From Acidobacteriota bacterium (GTDB lineage: Bacteria > Actinomycetota > Acidimicrobiia > Acidimicrobiales > RAAP-2): a stretch of 64,000 nt of DNA. The position numbers and the translations under genes are program-made. Location: contig JAGXAY010000002.1 of the NCBI GenBank assembly GCA_018971385.1, positions 1 to 64,000 of the forward strand, written 5' to 3'. Shown piece after piece: positions 1-9,082 of the stretch (position 1 is the stretch's first letter; each line of letters starts with the position of its first letter). The notes beneath the pieces were generated by a model. It was not told the origin of the DNA. It did no database searches and saw only the letters and a list, made by a program, of their open reading frames with translations.

Positions 1-1242
1 ATCGGTGATACTTGGTGTACTTGTTGCCGAATTCATTCCCAAATTTGTGCATGATGTGCTGTCGCCTGAGGACACGTATGTACACAAATTCCCGGAGCTA
101 TTCTCAAAGGCAACTTCATATGCTGAACCTGACAAGGCAATAATTGAAGGACTAGAGCCCGGCATCATTCCATCGTTCGTGTTGAAGTCGGAGCCAGGCG
201 ACCCTGTGGTGTAAATGTTCAGTTGACTGCTATTTGACTCGAACGCGATCGCGTAACTGTTTGTTAAGGGTGCGACGGCTGGCGATGTATTCGCGTACAT
301 GCCTTGACTGAGCGACGATGAGACGCCTGGATAGTAGCTGTATAAGGTATTTGTATTTGATTCGAAGCTACTGGTGTTGGGCGGACACCCCCAATCCCAT
401 ACTAGAAATTCGGAAGGGGTTTCGCTCTTTATGCCGTAGATTGGTACGTCCGAAGGAATTTGCGAGAGAGAGGGCAATACCGCCGCCGGATCGCTACTGG
501 AATTCAGCGGCTGCAACTTGCTGCTACCGTTTGGCAAGTACTCCGTAGCTGCGAACGTAGCCGGGCTAACCTGATCTCCAACCATTTGAGAACTCTGGTC
601 CCAACCCTCGCCGAGCACCTCAGCGAGCTGTGGTACCCACCCAGATGGTGTGTAACTCCCGACTTCATAAAATAGTCCGGTCTGCTCGTTGTAGTAATAC
701 GGATCAAGACCCTGAAGTTGCAACGTGAGTTGGTTAGAACTTGCGTCATAGAGGACCTTGTAGTTATACGTCTGACCTACAACTGGCTGTGAGTAAGTGT
801 TCTGAGTTAGAAATATCTGCTCGGTGACTTCTCCACCCTGCACTCCATTGACTTCCATGAACCAAAATGGTGTATAGACTTGTGTTCCGTTTGGACCAGG
901 AAAGCCGTCTTGCGGATACTCCATATATCCGATTTGCGCCCAGGCCGTTGCAGCAGAATTGGTGAGCATAGCCCATGTACTTATTGTACCTCCGCTTGCG
1001 TCGGTCCACGGTTGATAGGTATCAATGGTTGAGGCAACGCCGTCGGGAGTACTACTTGGTGATAGAACCCAGCCCACGAAGTTGTCTGGTACTTGGGTGT
1101 TCGCTGGTCGTCCCGGATTGCAGGAATAAGGACTTGGGGCTGCGAGGACCACATTGTTGGCACTGGGTCCCACAGCCGCGACAATGACTAGGACTAGAGT
1201 GAAGGCCAGGGTCCACCGCTGTTTAGTCTTCTCACCACTCAA
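1..1242 (-). CDS. Secreted protein with C-terminal PLL/tectonin-like beta-propeller repeats, partial (C-terminus beyond left edge)
   Basis: Manual reverse-strand translation gives 414 uninterrupted codons from a TTG overlapping the upstream stop (1242) to base 1. It has a hydrophobic leader (RWTLAFTLVLVIVAAVGPSANNVVLAAP) and repeats such as SPAVAPLTNSYAIAFESNSSQLNIYTTGSPGSDFNTNDGMMPGSSPSIIALSGSAYEVAFENSSGNLCTY. Absent from the ORF track, probably because it has no stop in the window. Confidence 0.8.
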   Translation of the reverse strand, partial: MSGEKTKQRWTLAFTLVLVIVAAVGPSANNVVLAAPSPYSCNPGRPANTQVPDNFVGWVLSPSSTPDGVASTIDTYQPWTDASGGTISTWAMLTNSAATAWAQIGYMEYPQDGFPGPNGTQVYTPFWFMEVNGVQGGEVTEQIFLTQNTYSQPVVGQTYNYKVLYDASSNQLTLQLQGLDPYYYNEQTGLFYEVGSYTPSGWVPQLAEVLGEGWDQSSQMVGDQVSPATFAATEYLPNGSSKLQPLNSSSDPAAVLPSLSQIPSDVPIYGIKSETPSEFLVWDWGCPPNTSSFESNTNTLYSYYPGVSSSLSQGMYANTSPAVAPLTNSYAIAFESNSSQLNIYTTGSPGSDFNTNDGMMPGSSPSIIALSGSAYEVAFENSSGNLCTYVSSGDSTSCTNLGMNSATSTPSITD

Positions 1243-1819
1243 AGAAGTCAACCTCGTTCCCCGTCTGCGGGTCAAACATTACGAAGAAGTAGTGGAAGGG
1301 ATATGCTGGAGCCGACGCGCCAGCAGGTTGCGCTATAGCGCGGTAACCGGAGGCGCTGTAGCTTGCACAGATCCAAAGGGGAGTTGGTGAGTAATGCGAC
1401 GGATTATTGGTGTTAGCCCAGCGCCCCAAGAAGAGATGTCCACAAGTACTGGAACCAGTTAGGGCACTAGCGAAGACGGCAGCTCTTTGTTGTATTTCTG
1501 CCTTGGTGGTCGGTATGACGATCGCGAGGTCGCTGGCTAGCTGGATGGGTTCTTCCCCATGAAGGTTCCAAGTCTGTTGGTCGTTTGGAGCCAGTTGTAC
1601 CTCGGATGCGCCTGGTGGCAGATAGCCTTCAGCATTAATTGCGGTCGCTGAGGGGCTTGGCACGGAGGTGGCGTCAGTAGAAACGCCTCGTGCCGGCGCG
1701 GGCGTCGTGCTCGATGCGGCTGAAGCCGTTGCTCCACATGCACTGAGACAGAGCAACATCACTAGCAAACCCAATCTACTTGAGTTCCATTTCGGAATTC
1801 TTCTAGCGATGTGTCTCAT
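1232..1819 (-). CDS. Putative lipoprotein, unknown function
   Basis: ORF with signal sequence and lipobox (LLVMLLCLSAC) followed by a low-complexity Ser/Thr/Ala linker. Confidence 0.75.
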   Translation of the reverse strand: MRHIARRIPKWNSSRLGLLVMLLCLSACGATASAASSTTPAPARGVSTDATSVPSPSATAINAEGYLPPGASEVQLAPNDQQTWNLHGEEPIQLASDLAIVIPTTKAEIQQRAAVFASALTGSSTCGHLFLGRWANTNNPSHYSPTPLWICASYSASGYRAIAQPAGASAPAYPFHYFFVMFDPQTGNEVDFFEW

Positions 1820-1898
1820 TTGGGATAATTATCCGACTATCGCCCCACGTTAAGCAACGTATACATGCATTTCGTTTCACGATGAAGTTGCCTCAATC

Positions 1899-2423
1899 TC
1901 ACCAGCTATACCGCCCGGTCCGCTTCCGGTTCAGGTGCGCGATGCCAGCGACGCCTCCGGCGTACGCAGCCAAGAGGATGCCGACGAGGATGCGCTCGTT
2001 CGGGAAGTCTGCGAGGCAATATGTCCCAATCACCGCCCACTGCACCCCATAGCACGCCTCCATGACGCCAAGCACCCACGTCCAGGCCCACTCCGTCGAT
2101 CCCCACCACCAGGTGAGGATGGCGAGCGGGATGAGCAGCCAGAGGACGGCGGGAGACTCAGAGCCCGCGAGCGTGACGGCGAGGATCGCAAGGGGAAGAG
2201 CAACGAGACACAGGTACGGACGGTCCCGTCTGGCAGCGACCACTGACAGGGCCAAGGTCCAAACCCGTCCGTGGTGTTGTGCGTGCCAGTCGTGGCACGC
2301 ATGCACTGGCTGCGTTTTGTTCAGGAGGTAGCTGTGGTTCATGCGTTGCTGCGACGTTGTGCTCGTGCTCTTTGCCACCATTGTCAGGCGACTGTTTTCT
2401 CCGAGCACGATGCATCGCTGCAC
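1899..2423 (-). CDS. Hypothetical membrane protein
   Basis: Several hydrophobic segments (LALPLAILAVTLAG..., LWLLIPLAILTWWWG, ILVGILLAAYAGGVAGIAHL); start codon uncertain. Confidence 0.5.
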   Translation of the reverse strand: MQRCIVLGENSRLTMVAKSTSTTSQQRMNHSYLLNKTQPVHACHDWHAQHHGRVWTLALSVVAARRDRPYLCLVALPLAILAVTLAGSESPAVLWLLIPLAILTWWWGSTEWAWTWVLGVMEACYGVQWAVIGTYCLADFPNERILVGILLAAYAGGVAGIAHLNRKRTGRYSW

Positions 2424-2503
2424 TGCGACAGGACTGCGCCATATATCACCGAAACGCCATGTTTTCGTCGAAACGGGCGCATGGCATCACGGTGGATGAG
2501 AGG

Positions 2504-2523
2504 GGCTGCGCCGAAGCGCAGCC
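2504..2523 (-). terminator. Perfect 8-bp stem hairpin with C(UUCG)G tetraloop on the minus strand, downstream of the M48 gene
   Basis: GGCTGCGC-CGAA-GCGCAGCC on +; minus strand reads GGCTGCGCTTCGGCGCAGCC. Lies about 125 nt past the stop at 2647. No T-tract. Confidence 0.4.
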
Positions 2524-2646
2524 GGACTTCTCCTGAACGCAGTCATTGAACCTCGACCCCAGTATCCGCCCTCTGGAGCCCTCTCCCACGGGACGTCACT
2601 GCCTTGTGACGACTCTGCCGGGGGGTCGTGACCGCCAGGGTCGGCC

Positions 2647-4074
2647 CTACCAGGGCCAGTAGCCGCTGTGATGAACGTGGGCGTGGTAGCCGGGGATGAA
2701 CGGTGCGAGCGCTACGCCAAGGAGCACGACGAGCACGGTCCACGTCACGCCGACGTGGGTGCGGTTGAGCGTCCCCGGCTCCTCGGGCGGGGTGACGTCG
2801 TGCGCTTCGAGCGCCTCGATGCGTAGCTCCATCGGTGGGTGCGTGGCGGAGAGCACGGCTTCCCAGGCCGTCCGTCCGCCTTCCCACGGGGCGATGCGCT
2901 CCAGTGCCCGCTGGAGCCCGCCTCCGAGCCCTGCGGCTGCGGCACCGGCATCCGCCTGGTACTCGGCTGTCCGGGAGTCGCGGGCGGCAGCCGGGACCAT
3001 GACGAACTTCGTCAGTAGGTAGGAAGGCCAGAGGAGCATCCACCCAAGGACTGCCATGACGGACGTCGTGCCCTTCACGACGGTCTGGCCACTCACGTGC
3101 GTTCCTGCCGTCCCAGCAGCAGGAACAACGCCCTGTTGGGCCTTCGGGCCGAAGCGGGCACCAGAGAGGAACATGCCGAGGCTGTAGAGGGCTGCAACGG
3201 GCCAGCCGAAGGCGAGGATCATGCGGTTCGCTATGGCGTCCCCCTGCTGCCAGTGGACCATCTCATGCGCGAGGACGCCTGCAAGCTCCCCGGAGTCGAG
3301 TCCTTCGATAAGGCCCTTCGAGAGCACGATGGTCCGGCTGTGGGTCCATGCCTGCGGGACCGGGGTGTCCATGATGAGGAGCTTCGGCGTCGCGCGGAGC
3401 TTCATGTTGTCCACGACGGTCTGCATGGCATCCGACAGGTGCAGCTCCCACTCCCGTCGCGACGGTCGCCGGTACCCCTTCCACCGGAGGAGCGTCGGCT
3501 CCATCACGGTCGCCACGATGCCTATGACCAGTCCCAGCACGATGCCGACGAAGAGCGCTGCTGCGACGACGGGGAGCGCTCCGAGGTAGGAACTGGCGTA
3601 CGTCGCTGCGAACCCGCTCCCGAACCCGATGACTGCCGAGGCGATGGCAGCGATGAAGGTGAGCCCGCCTGCGGTGTGCGAGCTGAAGTTCAGGACGCCA
3701 GCGGTGTGTCCGGAGAACGTGATGCCGAAGAGGGTCACGACGACGGAGCCGATGGCGCTCACGAGCGCGACCCAGAGCGCGACGACGACAGCCGTCCAGG
3801 CTGAGGCGAGCGCTGCCGTCGCAGCTCCCGGCATGCGGAACGCTCCTGCCATGCACCACTCGATGGTCCCGAGGCCCGGCGGGAGTCCATCGCAGCGCCA
3901 GGCAAGGACCCGGTCATAGAGACCGAGCACTCCCCTTCTCCCCTGCCGCGACCTCGCTACCGGCGACACGTCGCCGGGCGGGAGCGGGACGGCCTCTTCG
4001 GACACGGGTGGAACCTCCTCCTCGGGGCTATTGGACGGGGATGACCTCCACGATGGCGTGGCGGTCCGTGGCAA
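2647..4074 (-). CDS. M48 family (HtpX-like) membrane metalloprotease
   Basis: GVLAHEMVHWQQGDAIANRM (HExxH) plus downstream EYQADAGAAAAG third-ligand region; several TM segments. Confidence 0.85.
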   Translation of the reverse strand: MPRTATPSWRSSPSNSPEEEVPPVSEEAVPLPPGDVSPVARSRQGRRGVLGLYDRVLAWRCDGLPPGLGTIEWCMAGAFRMPGAATAALASAWTAVVVALWVALVSAIGSVVVTLFGITFSGHTAGVLNFSSHTAGGLTFIAAIASAVIGFGSGFAATYASSYLGALPVVAAALFVGIVLGLVIGIVATVMEPTLLRWKGYRRPSRREWELHLSDAMQTVVDNMKLRATPKLLIMDTPVPQAWTHSRTIVLSKGLIEGLDSGELAGVLAHEMVHWQQGDAIANRMILAFGWPVAALYSLGMFLSGARFGPKAQQGVVPAAGTAGTHVSGQTVVKGTTSVMAVLGWMLLWPSYLLTKFVMVPAAARDSRTAEYQADAGAAAAGLGGGLQRALERIAPWEGGRTAWEAVLSATHPPMELRIEALEAHDVTPPEEPGTLNRTHVGVTWTVLVVLLGVALAPFIPGYHAHVHHSGYWPW

Positions 4075-5803
4075 CAGAGCGAACAGCAGCAGTCCCGACA
4101 GGGAGCCTGCGGAGCGTGTTCGGATGGACGACGTACTCCTCGACGTCCCGGATGGAGCCCTTTGCCGTCGTGCCGGTCTCCCAGTCGATCTGGTGGGTCA
4201 CCTTCCACGTGGGACGGGTCCCGAACTGTGCTGCGACGTCCTGGGCGTCGGCAGCTTCGAGGCGGTGCACGACGAGGAGTCCTGCCTGGAGGACAGCCTT
4301 CCGGAGGTCAGGGTCCTGCGGGAGGAACTGCGTCGCCAGAAGAAGGGGCATGGCTGCCTGCCGGGCCTGCAGCAGAAGGTCGATGATCTGCTTCGCCTCG
4401 TTGAGTGCAGCGAACTCGTCTATGGCACAGAGCACCGGGGCGACGGTCCCGCCCCGGGCGACGATCCGGAGGCGCCGGGCACAGGCTTGCTTCAGGTCCT
4501 GGATGAGGACCCGGCCCATGAGGTCCACGTCCTCGGAGGCTGCAGTCGCTGAGAGGCAGATGTACACGACGGACGGCCGGGCAAAGACGTCCTCCCAGTC
4601 GAGGACCTTGTCGGCCGTGAAGAGCGGTCCGAAGGCCCCCTGGAGGAGGGCGCCGAAGCGGTGCTGGAGCGAGATGATCCCGGACTTCCCGGCAGCATCG
4701 GCATCGTCCACGATGGCGGTGAGTTCGTCCTGGAGCCCTTCGTCTGCGATCTTCCTCGTGAGGAGACGAAGCCCGTTCAGGGAGCAGGACTCTGCGAGCT
4801 GGCGGAGCGTCAGGGGAAGCCCTGCTGCCAGCATCCCCCGGATGACGAGCGGCACGACGTGCATGCCGACCTGTTTGTAAATCTCTCCGGCTTCGCCGAA
4901 GGTGAACGAGCCTATGAGCTTGTTCGCGATGTCGGCCGGGGATCCCTGGCAGGGGTTGTACCCGATGGCTTCCGGGTCGTCGGGGTCCACGACGAGGAAG
5001 GGCAGGCGGTAGCGCTTTGCGAGGCGCTCCGCTGCACCACCGAGTCCTCCGCCCTTGCAGTCGATGATGACGAGCCCGGCACCGTTCCGCATGGCACCAT
5101 CCGCGAGACGCTCCAGCGTCGTCGTCTTCCCTGAGCCCGAGGCGCCGGGGAGGAAGGTGTGGAGCCGCAGCTCCGACGGGTCGAGGTCGAACGGCTTGCG
5201 GCGGTTGTCGCGGAGTGCTCCGAGGCGGATGCCACCCGGTGGGTGGTCCGCAGAGGCAAGCATCAACTTCGCGACTGGCGACACGATGGAAGCGTAGTGA
5301 TGGAGGAGGCTTCCGAGCTGGGATGATCCGGTTCGCTCACGCTGCCTCGCCTGGGTGAAGAGGCCAGAGGTGAGTGTCCGCTCCCGGGTGGAGAGGAACG
5401 CTTCCGTCCCAAGGAGCAGCAGCGGTCCTCCCTGCAGCTCGACAGCACAGCCGTGCCATACCGCAGTGCTCCATGGGAGGACGCTCGACGTCGGGAGGAG
5501 GTCGTAGAGGCGGCCCGGGAAGAGGAAGCCGAGCGGCCAGAGCCACGGGATGAGCTGCGCCTCGATGACGAGGCCCGCTGCGAAGCCGACCGAGAGGATG
5601 GCGATGGTCGGCCAGGATGGCCTCGTGATCTTCCATGCTCCCCAGGCGAGAACGGCGCCGAGGAGCATGCCCGGCATGAGGACGACGCATATCCCGATGA
5701 CGACGCCGAGCGACACCGTGACGTTCGACCAGAGGTTGTACTCGGTCCCGACGTCGGAGGTCGCGGGGGTGGGGACGTGGCGGTCACTCAGCGGCCCTGC
5801 CAT
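4028..5803 (-). CDS. TraG/VirD4-like type IV coupling ATPase (TraM-recognition type)
   Basis: N-terminal TM segments; Walker A GASGSGKTTTLERLADG; VIIDCKGGG; VLCAIDEFAALNEAKQIIDLLLQARQAAMPLLLATQ near the C-terminus. Confidence 0.8.
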   Translation of the reverse strand: MAGPLSDRHVPTPATSDVGTEYNLWSNVTVSLGVVIGICVVLMPGMLLGAVLAWGAWKITRPSWPTIAILSVGFAAGLVIEAQLIPWLWPLGFLFPGRLYDLLPTSSVLPWSTAVWHGCAVELQGGPLLLLGTEAFLSTRERTLTSGLFTQARQRERTGSSQLGSLLHHYASIVSPVAKLMLASADHPPGGIRLGALRDNRRKPFDLDPSELRLHTFLPGASGSGKTTTLERLADGAMRNGAGLVIIDCKGGGLGGAAERLAKRYRLPFLVVDPDDPEAIGYNPCQGSPADIANKLIGSFTFGEAGEIYKQVGMHVVPLVIRGMLAAGLPLTLRQLAESCSLNGLRLLTRKIADEGLQDELTAIVDDADAAGKSGIISLQHRFGALLQGAFGPLFTADKVLDWEDVFARPSVVYICLSATAASEDVDLMGRVLIQDLKQACARRLRIVARGGTVAPVLCAIDEFAALNEAKQIIDLLLQARQAAMPLLLATQFLPQDPDLRKAVLQAGLLVVHRLEAADAQDVAAQFGTRPTWKVTHQIDWETGTTAKGSIRDVEEYVVHPNTLRRLPVGTAAVRSVATDRHAIVEVIPVQ

Positions 5804-6561
5804 GGTCGAACCTCGATGAAGTCACCCGTCTTCATGCGCCTTACGATCTCCCGGATGAAGTCCACCCGGTTCGGGCGGACGTACCAGAGGACCTCCTCGT
5901 ACTTCTCGGCGATGTACGCCTTGATGACCGTCTCGGCATCCATCCGGCTCCGGGGCGAGCGGTCCAGCTCGATGGCGATGGTGCGTTCCTTCGTTCCGTT
6001 CCGGGGAGGAAGGACGAGGACTGCATCGGGGATGCGTCCCGTCGTCTTGCGCTCCCCGGCGCGCTTTTCCCGGTAGCGCTCCGCCCGGCGCTCCCGCTCC
6101 GTGAGGAGCGTTGCGCCCGGGTTGGCAGCGAGGAGTTCCTCGGCGAGGTCCACGATGGCGAGTGCATGATGCACCTCGGCGGGCACGATCCGGGCAGGAG
6201 ACAACCCGGTATCGGCGAGCTTTGCGCCCTGGCTCGTCACCCGGAGAACGGACGGTTCCCGGTAGTGGGTTCTCGTGCGCTGTAGGAGCGGCGGGTGGGC
6301 ATCACAGAGCTTCCGGACCCGCTGGAAGGCTGCGGACTTTCCGTGCGGAGTGGGAAAGAATTTCGCTGCGATCTGGTCCACGGTGACGATGCCGTGCCGG
6401 GCGACCCAGACGAGAATGTCGAGGTCTCGTTCGGTGAGGTGCATATGGCCCGCTGCACGAAGCGGCATGCGGCCATTGCCATTCGGAAGGGTACGACTGC
6501 CGTTTGTGGACGGCTGCGACTCCAAGGCTCCTGTGCGCTTCGGATGTCCGGGCGCATTCAT
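5788..6561 (-). CDS. Replication-relaxation family protein
   Basis: Winged-helix-like N-terminus LTERDLDILVWVARHGIVTVDQIAAKFF...FQRVRKL, and IPDAVLVL...IAIELDRSPRS core typical of the replication-relaxation family. Confidence 0.75.
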   Translation of the reverse strand: MNAPGHPKRTGALESQPSTNGSRTLPNGNGRMPLRAAGHMHLTERDLDILVWVARHGIVTVDQIAAKFFPTPHGKSAAFQRVRKLCDAHPPLLQRTRTHYREPSVLRVTSQGAKLADTGLSPARIVPAEVHHALAIVDLAEELLAANPGATLLTERERRAERYREKRAGERKTTGRIPDAVLVLPPRNGTKERTIAIELDRSPRSRMDAETVIKAYIAEKYEEVLWYVRPNRVDFIREIVRRMKTGDFIEVRPWQGR

Positions 6562-6884
6562 CGCTGTCTCTACCGGGCTCCCACGGCCTTGGTCCGTGGT
6601 CCCTCTGTTGCACCCTGATTATCTCCCGATACGCGACATTTGCCAATATCCCATATCGCAGAAGAACGCTCGCCTGGACTTCCCTTCTTCTCCCCTCTCC
6701 CTATCCCTGTCAGGAAGCCGAGCCTCTTCCTCTCTTTACTTTCCCCGTTGTCGCCTGCACCGCAGGTCCCTCTTACCAACCCAACCCTCCCCCATGATCT
6801 CGTCCCTCAACTCCTCTGCCCTGTCGTCCTCACCGCCGCCCCGCTGCGCTGTGCTCCTCCTTGGCCCCCAACCTGTCCTCCTGG

Positions 6885-6925
6885 TTCGACACCCCAGTCA
6901 CACGTTGTGGGGGTGGGGTGTCGAA
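6885..6925. repeat. Nested inverted repeat (cruciform-capable) in the origin-like non-coding region
   Basis: TTCGACACCCC (6885-6895) pairs perfectly with GGGGTGTCGAA (6915-6925); inner CACA-CGT-TGTG (6899-6909). Confidence 0.8.
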
Positions 6926-7305
6926 GGATTGCCTCTGCAATCCAGGGAGGGCAGCATGGGGCCGTTTCCCCTGTTCAGGAGCGCAGCGGGGCGGCGGCGG
7001 GCAGTCGAGAATGTTGGGACAGAGGCCCTGCACCACAGCAGCAGAGGCTAGTGCAGAGGGTTTCGGGAGGAGCGGACCTGCTCGTCCGGAGTGGTCCACC
7101 GGGTGCCAGGAGCCGCTAGTGCCACGCTACTCCCCTGCGGGAGGGGGATACAAGGACCATCAGGGGGAGGTGGTGCGATTGACGCGTTTGCTCGGTTCCG
7201 CCCTTGCTGGGGAGGGAGCTGGGCGAGCCTGAGGTGCTGAATGTGGCGTGCGGGCTGGCCCCCATTTATGCGTGAGAAGGTGAAAGAGACTCGCGTAGCG
7301 AGGTC

Positions 7306-7341
7306 TCGACGGTTAACACGACGGTAAATACGACGGTTGCG
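7306..7341. repeat. Three tandem 12-bp direct repeats, consensus ACGACGGTTAAC-like
   Basis: tcgacggttaac | acgacggtaaat | acgacggttgcg read directly. Confidence 0.8.
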
Positions 7342-7404
7342 AGCAGTTGGGCTCTGATTTCGAAAGGCCAAAGAGACGTTGACGCCTAAAGTTTCGCACC
7401 CTGT

Positions 7405-7493
7405 GCGCACCGGAGAGTACCTATGGATAAGCACCGGAAGGTACCGTTTAGCGCACCGGAGAGTACCTATTGGAGTACACGCAAAGTACCTAT
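7405..7493. repeat. Iteron array: four about 20-bp direct repeats with 22-24 bp spacing, candidate origin
   Basis: GCGCACCGGAGAGTACCTAT at 7405-7424 and 7451-7470 (identical); degenerate copies AAGCACCGGAAGGTACCGTT 7429-7448 and AGTACACGCAAAGTACCTAT 7474-7493. Confidence 0.8.
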
Positions 7494-7506
7494 CAGAGAG
7501 ATACAT

Positions 7507-8721
7507 CTATCGGTCGCTGTCTGAAGCGACCTGAAGGTGGCGCTTCACTGAGCCGATCAGTTCCATAAGCGACTGCTCGCCCGTGCTGGACTCCTGCTGT
7601 TTCTCCCGCTCCCATTCCTCTTCGACGTGACGCGCTGCGGCGAGATCGCTGGCGGAGCGCTCCCTGTCGGCTGCGAGAAGGAAGCCGAAGGCGTTGTCGG
7701 CTTGTGTCCCACGCTGTAGGTGCTCAACGATCCATGAGACAGGACGGCGAGTGAGCAGCTCGTTCAGAATGGCCCGTTGCTTGACGCTCGGCAGTCGGCT
7801 GTGGTGGGCCTCGCGCCATGCCCGGATGATGGCGTCTGGCGTCTCTGTCGTCGTGGTGTGCACGGCTTGGGACCGCGAGCAGGTGAGCACCCATGATCCC
7901 CTGCTGTGCCCGGCGGTGAGACGGAGGTGGTAGCGGGGGTCATGTCGCTCGACGACGTCGCATGCCTCTCGGACCCTCTGGGCGATCCGTCGTGGTCGCG
8001 ATGCCCAGTTGAGCTGAAGCACGTCTGCGATCGCCAGCGTGATGGGTGATGTGCGCCTCGTCGCCTCGTCGCCCCGAAGCAGTGGATACCGCCAGCCCTT
8101 GCCGATGCGTTCGGATTCGAGGAAGCTCCAGAGCCGTCCGGCCACCTCGTCTTCTGACCGGATGGCATCCCAGGTCGGTGCGTGGAGGTAGGTGACGCTT
8201 CCTTCTCGGAGGAGGTGGGCGACCGGTTCGCTGATCTTGACCCAGCCCTTGCCGCCGCCCCGGGTCGTGACGAGGTAGCCATCGATGAGGCCCCAGCCGA
8301 TGATGGTCTCGTGCCCATCCGGATGACGGAGAGCAGACTCGAAGGTGACGCTGCGCAGGCGCCCAAGCGCGGCCCTGACAAGAGCACGCTGGCGCCCTCC
8401 GGCGGTCTCATAGCCGAGCAGGTCCGATGCCTCGCTGAGGCTGAATGGCACCTGCCGAGTGTCGGGACACCCCGAACGGACGTACACGGTCGTGAGGTGC
8501 GCGAAGAGGCGCTGATCGGTCGTAGTGAGATTGCGTCCTTCGACCTTGCGGAACGGATGGCCGAACAGGAAGAGGGAGACGACGGTGTCGTCGGTGGTTC
8601 CACGCGGACGGGCATGCCAGATCGGGGTTCGGGCAAGGTTGGTTTCGTGACCGATCGTGTTCTTACCCTTCGAGAGCAGCGACGTGGTGATGACGGGGAG
8701 GGAAGAGCAGGACTCGTTCAT
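7507..8721 (-). CDS. Putative plasmid-type replication initiator (Rep)
   Basis: ORF flanked by iterons; ...VVSLFLFGHPFRKVEGRNLTTTDQRLFAHLTTVYVRSGC... winged-helix-rich initiator-like sequence. Start reassigned to ATG at 8721 (MNESCSS) because the 8811 start overlaps the RHH gene. Confidence 0.6.
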   Translation of the reverse strand: MNESCSSLPVITTSLLSKGKNTIGHETNLARTPIWHARPRGTTDDTVVSLFLFGHPFRKVEGRNLTTTDQRLFAHLTTVYVRSGCPDTRQVPFSLSEASDLLGYETAGGRQRALVRAALGRLRSVTFESALRHPDGHETIIGWGLIDGYLVTTRGGGKGWVKISEPVAHLLREGSVTYLHAPTWDAIRSEDEVAGRLWSFLESERIGKGWRYPLLRGDEATRRTSPITLAIADVLQLNWASRPRRIAQRVREACDVVERHDPRYHLRLTAGHSRGSWVLTCSRSQAVHTTTTETPDAIIRAWREAHHSRLPSVKQRAILNELLTRRPVSWIVEHLQRGTQADNAFGFLLAADRERSASDLAAARHVEEEWEREKQQESSTGEQSLMELIGSVKRHLQVASDSDR

Positions 8722-8748
8722 AGGCGGTGTTGGACTGGATAGCTGTAC

Positions 8749-8780
8749 ATGCAGCGATGCAGACATGCAGACATCTGCAT
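8749..8780. promoter_or_regulatory. ATGCAG octad array upstream of rep
   Basis: ATGCAGcgATGCAGacATGCAGacATCTGCAT: three ATGCAG at exact 8-bp spacing plus an inverted CTGCAT. Confidence 0.7.
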
Positions 8781-9082
8781 CACTTGGCCTCGTCGAGCAT
8801 GCTGCGGACATCCTCGGCGAAGACGGGGTCCGACTCGATGCGGCTGAGGAGGAGCCGGATGATGGTGCTCACATCGCTGTCGTTCGCCAGAGCGAACTGC
8901 CGGATGTAGCGATGCTGCGCTTTCGGAAGGTTGATCGTGAAGCGCTGGACCTGTGAGGACTGCCGGTCGCTCGTCCCCGCCTCAGGTTGAAGAGAGGATG
9001 GTGCCGCGACAGGAGAGGCAGGCCGCACTCCGGCGGCCGTCGCTGCGAGTCGTGCCGCGAGATCACTTGCTTTCGGGGTCAT
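8780..9082 (-). CDS. Ribbon-helix-helix DNA-binding protein, likely partition partner (ParB/ParG/omega-type)
   Basis: 100 aa; QRFTINLPKAQHRYIRQFALANDSDVSTIIRLLLSRI matches an RHH pattern; overlaps the end of parA by 4 nt. Confidence 0.7.
   Translation of the reverse strand: MTPKASDLAARLAATAAGVRPASPVAAPSSLQPEAGTSDRQSSQVQRFTINLPKAQHRYIRQFALANDSDVSTIIRLLLSRIESDPVFAEDVRSMLDEAK

Noticed and set aside
7048-7506. 152-aa minus ORF over the origin region
   Set aside because: Spans iterons and tandem repeats, no recognisable motif; treated as non-coding.
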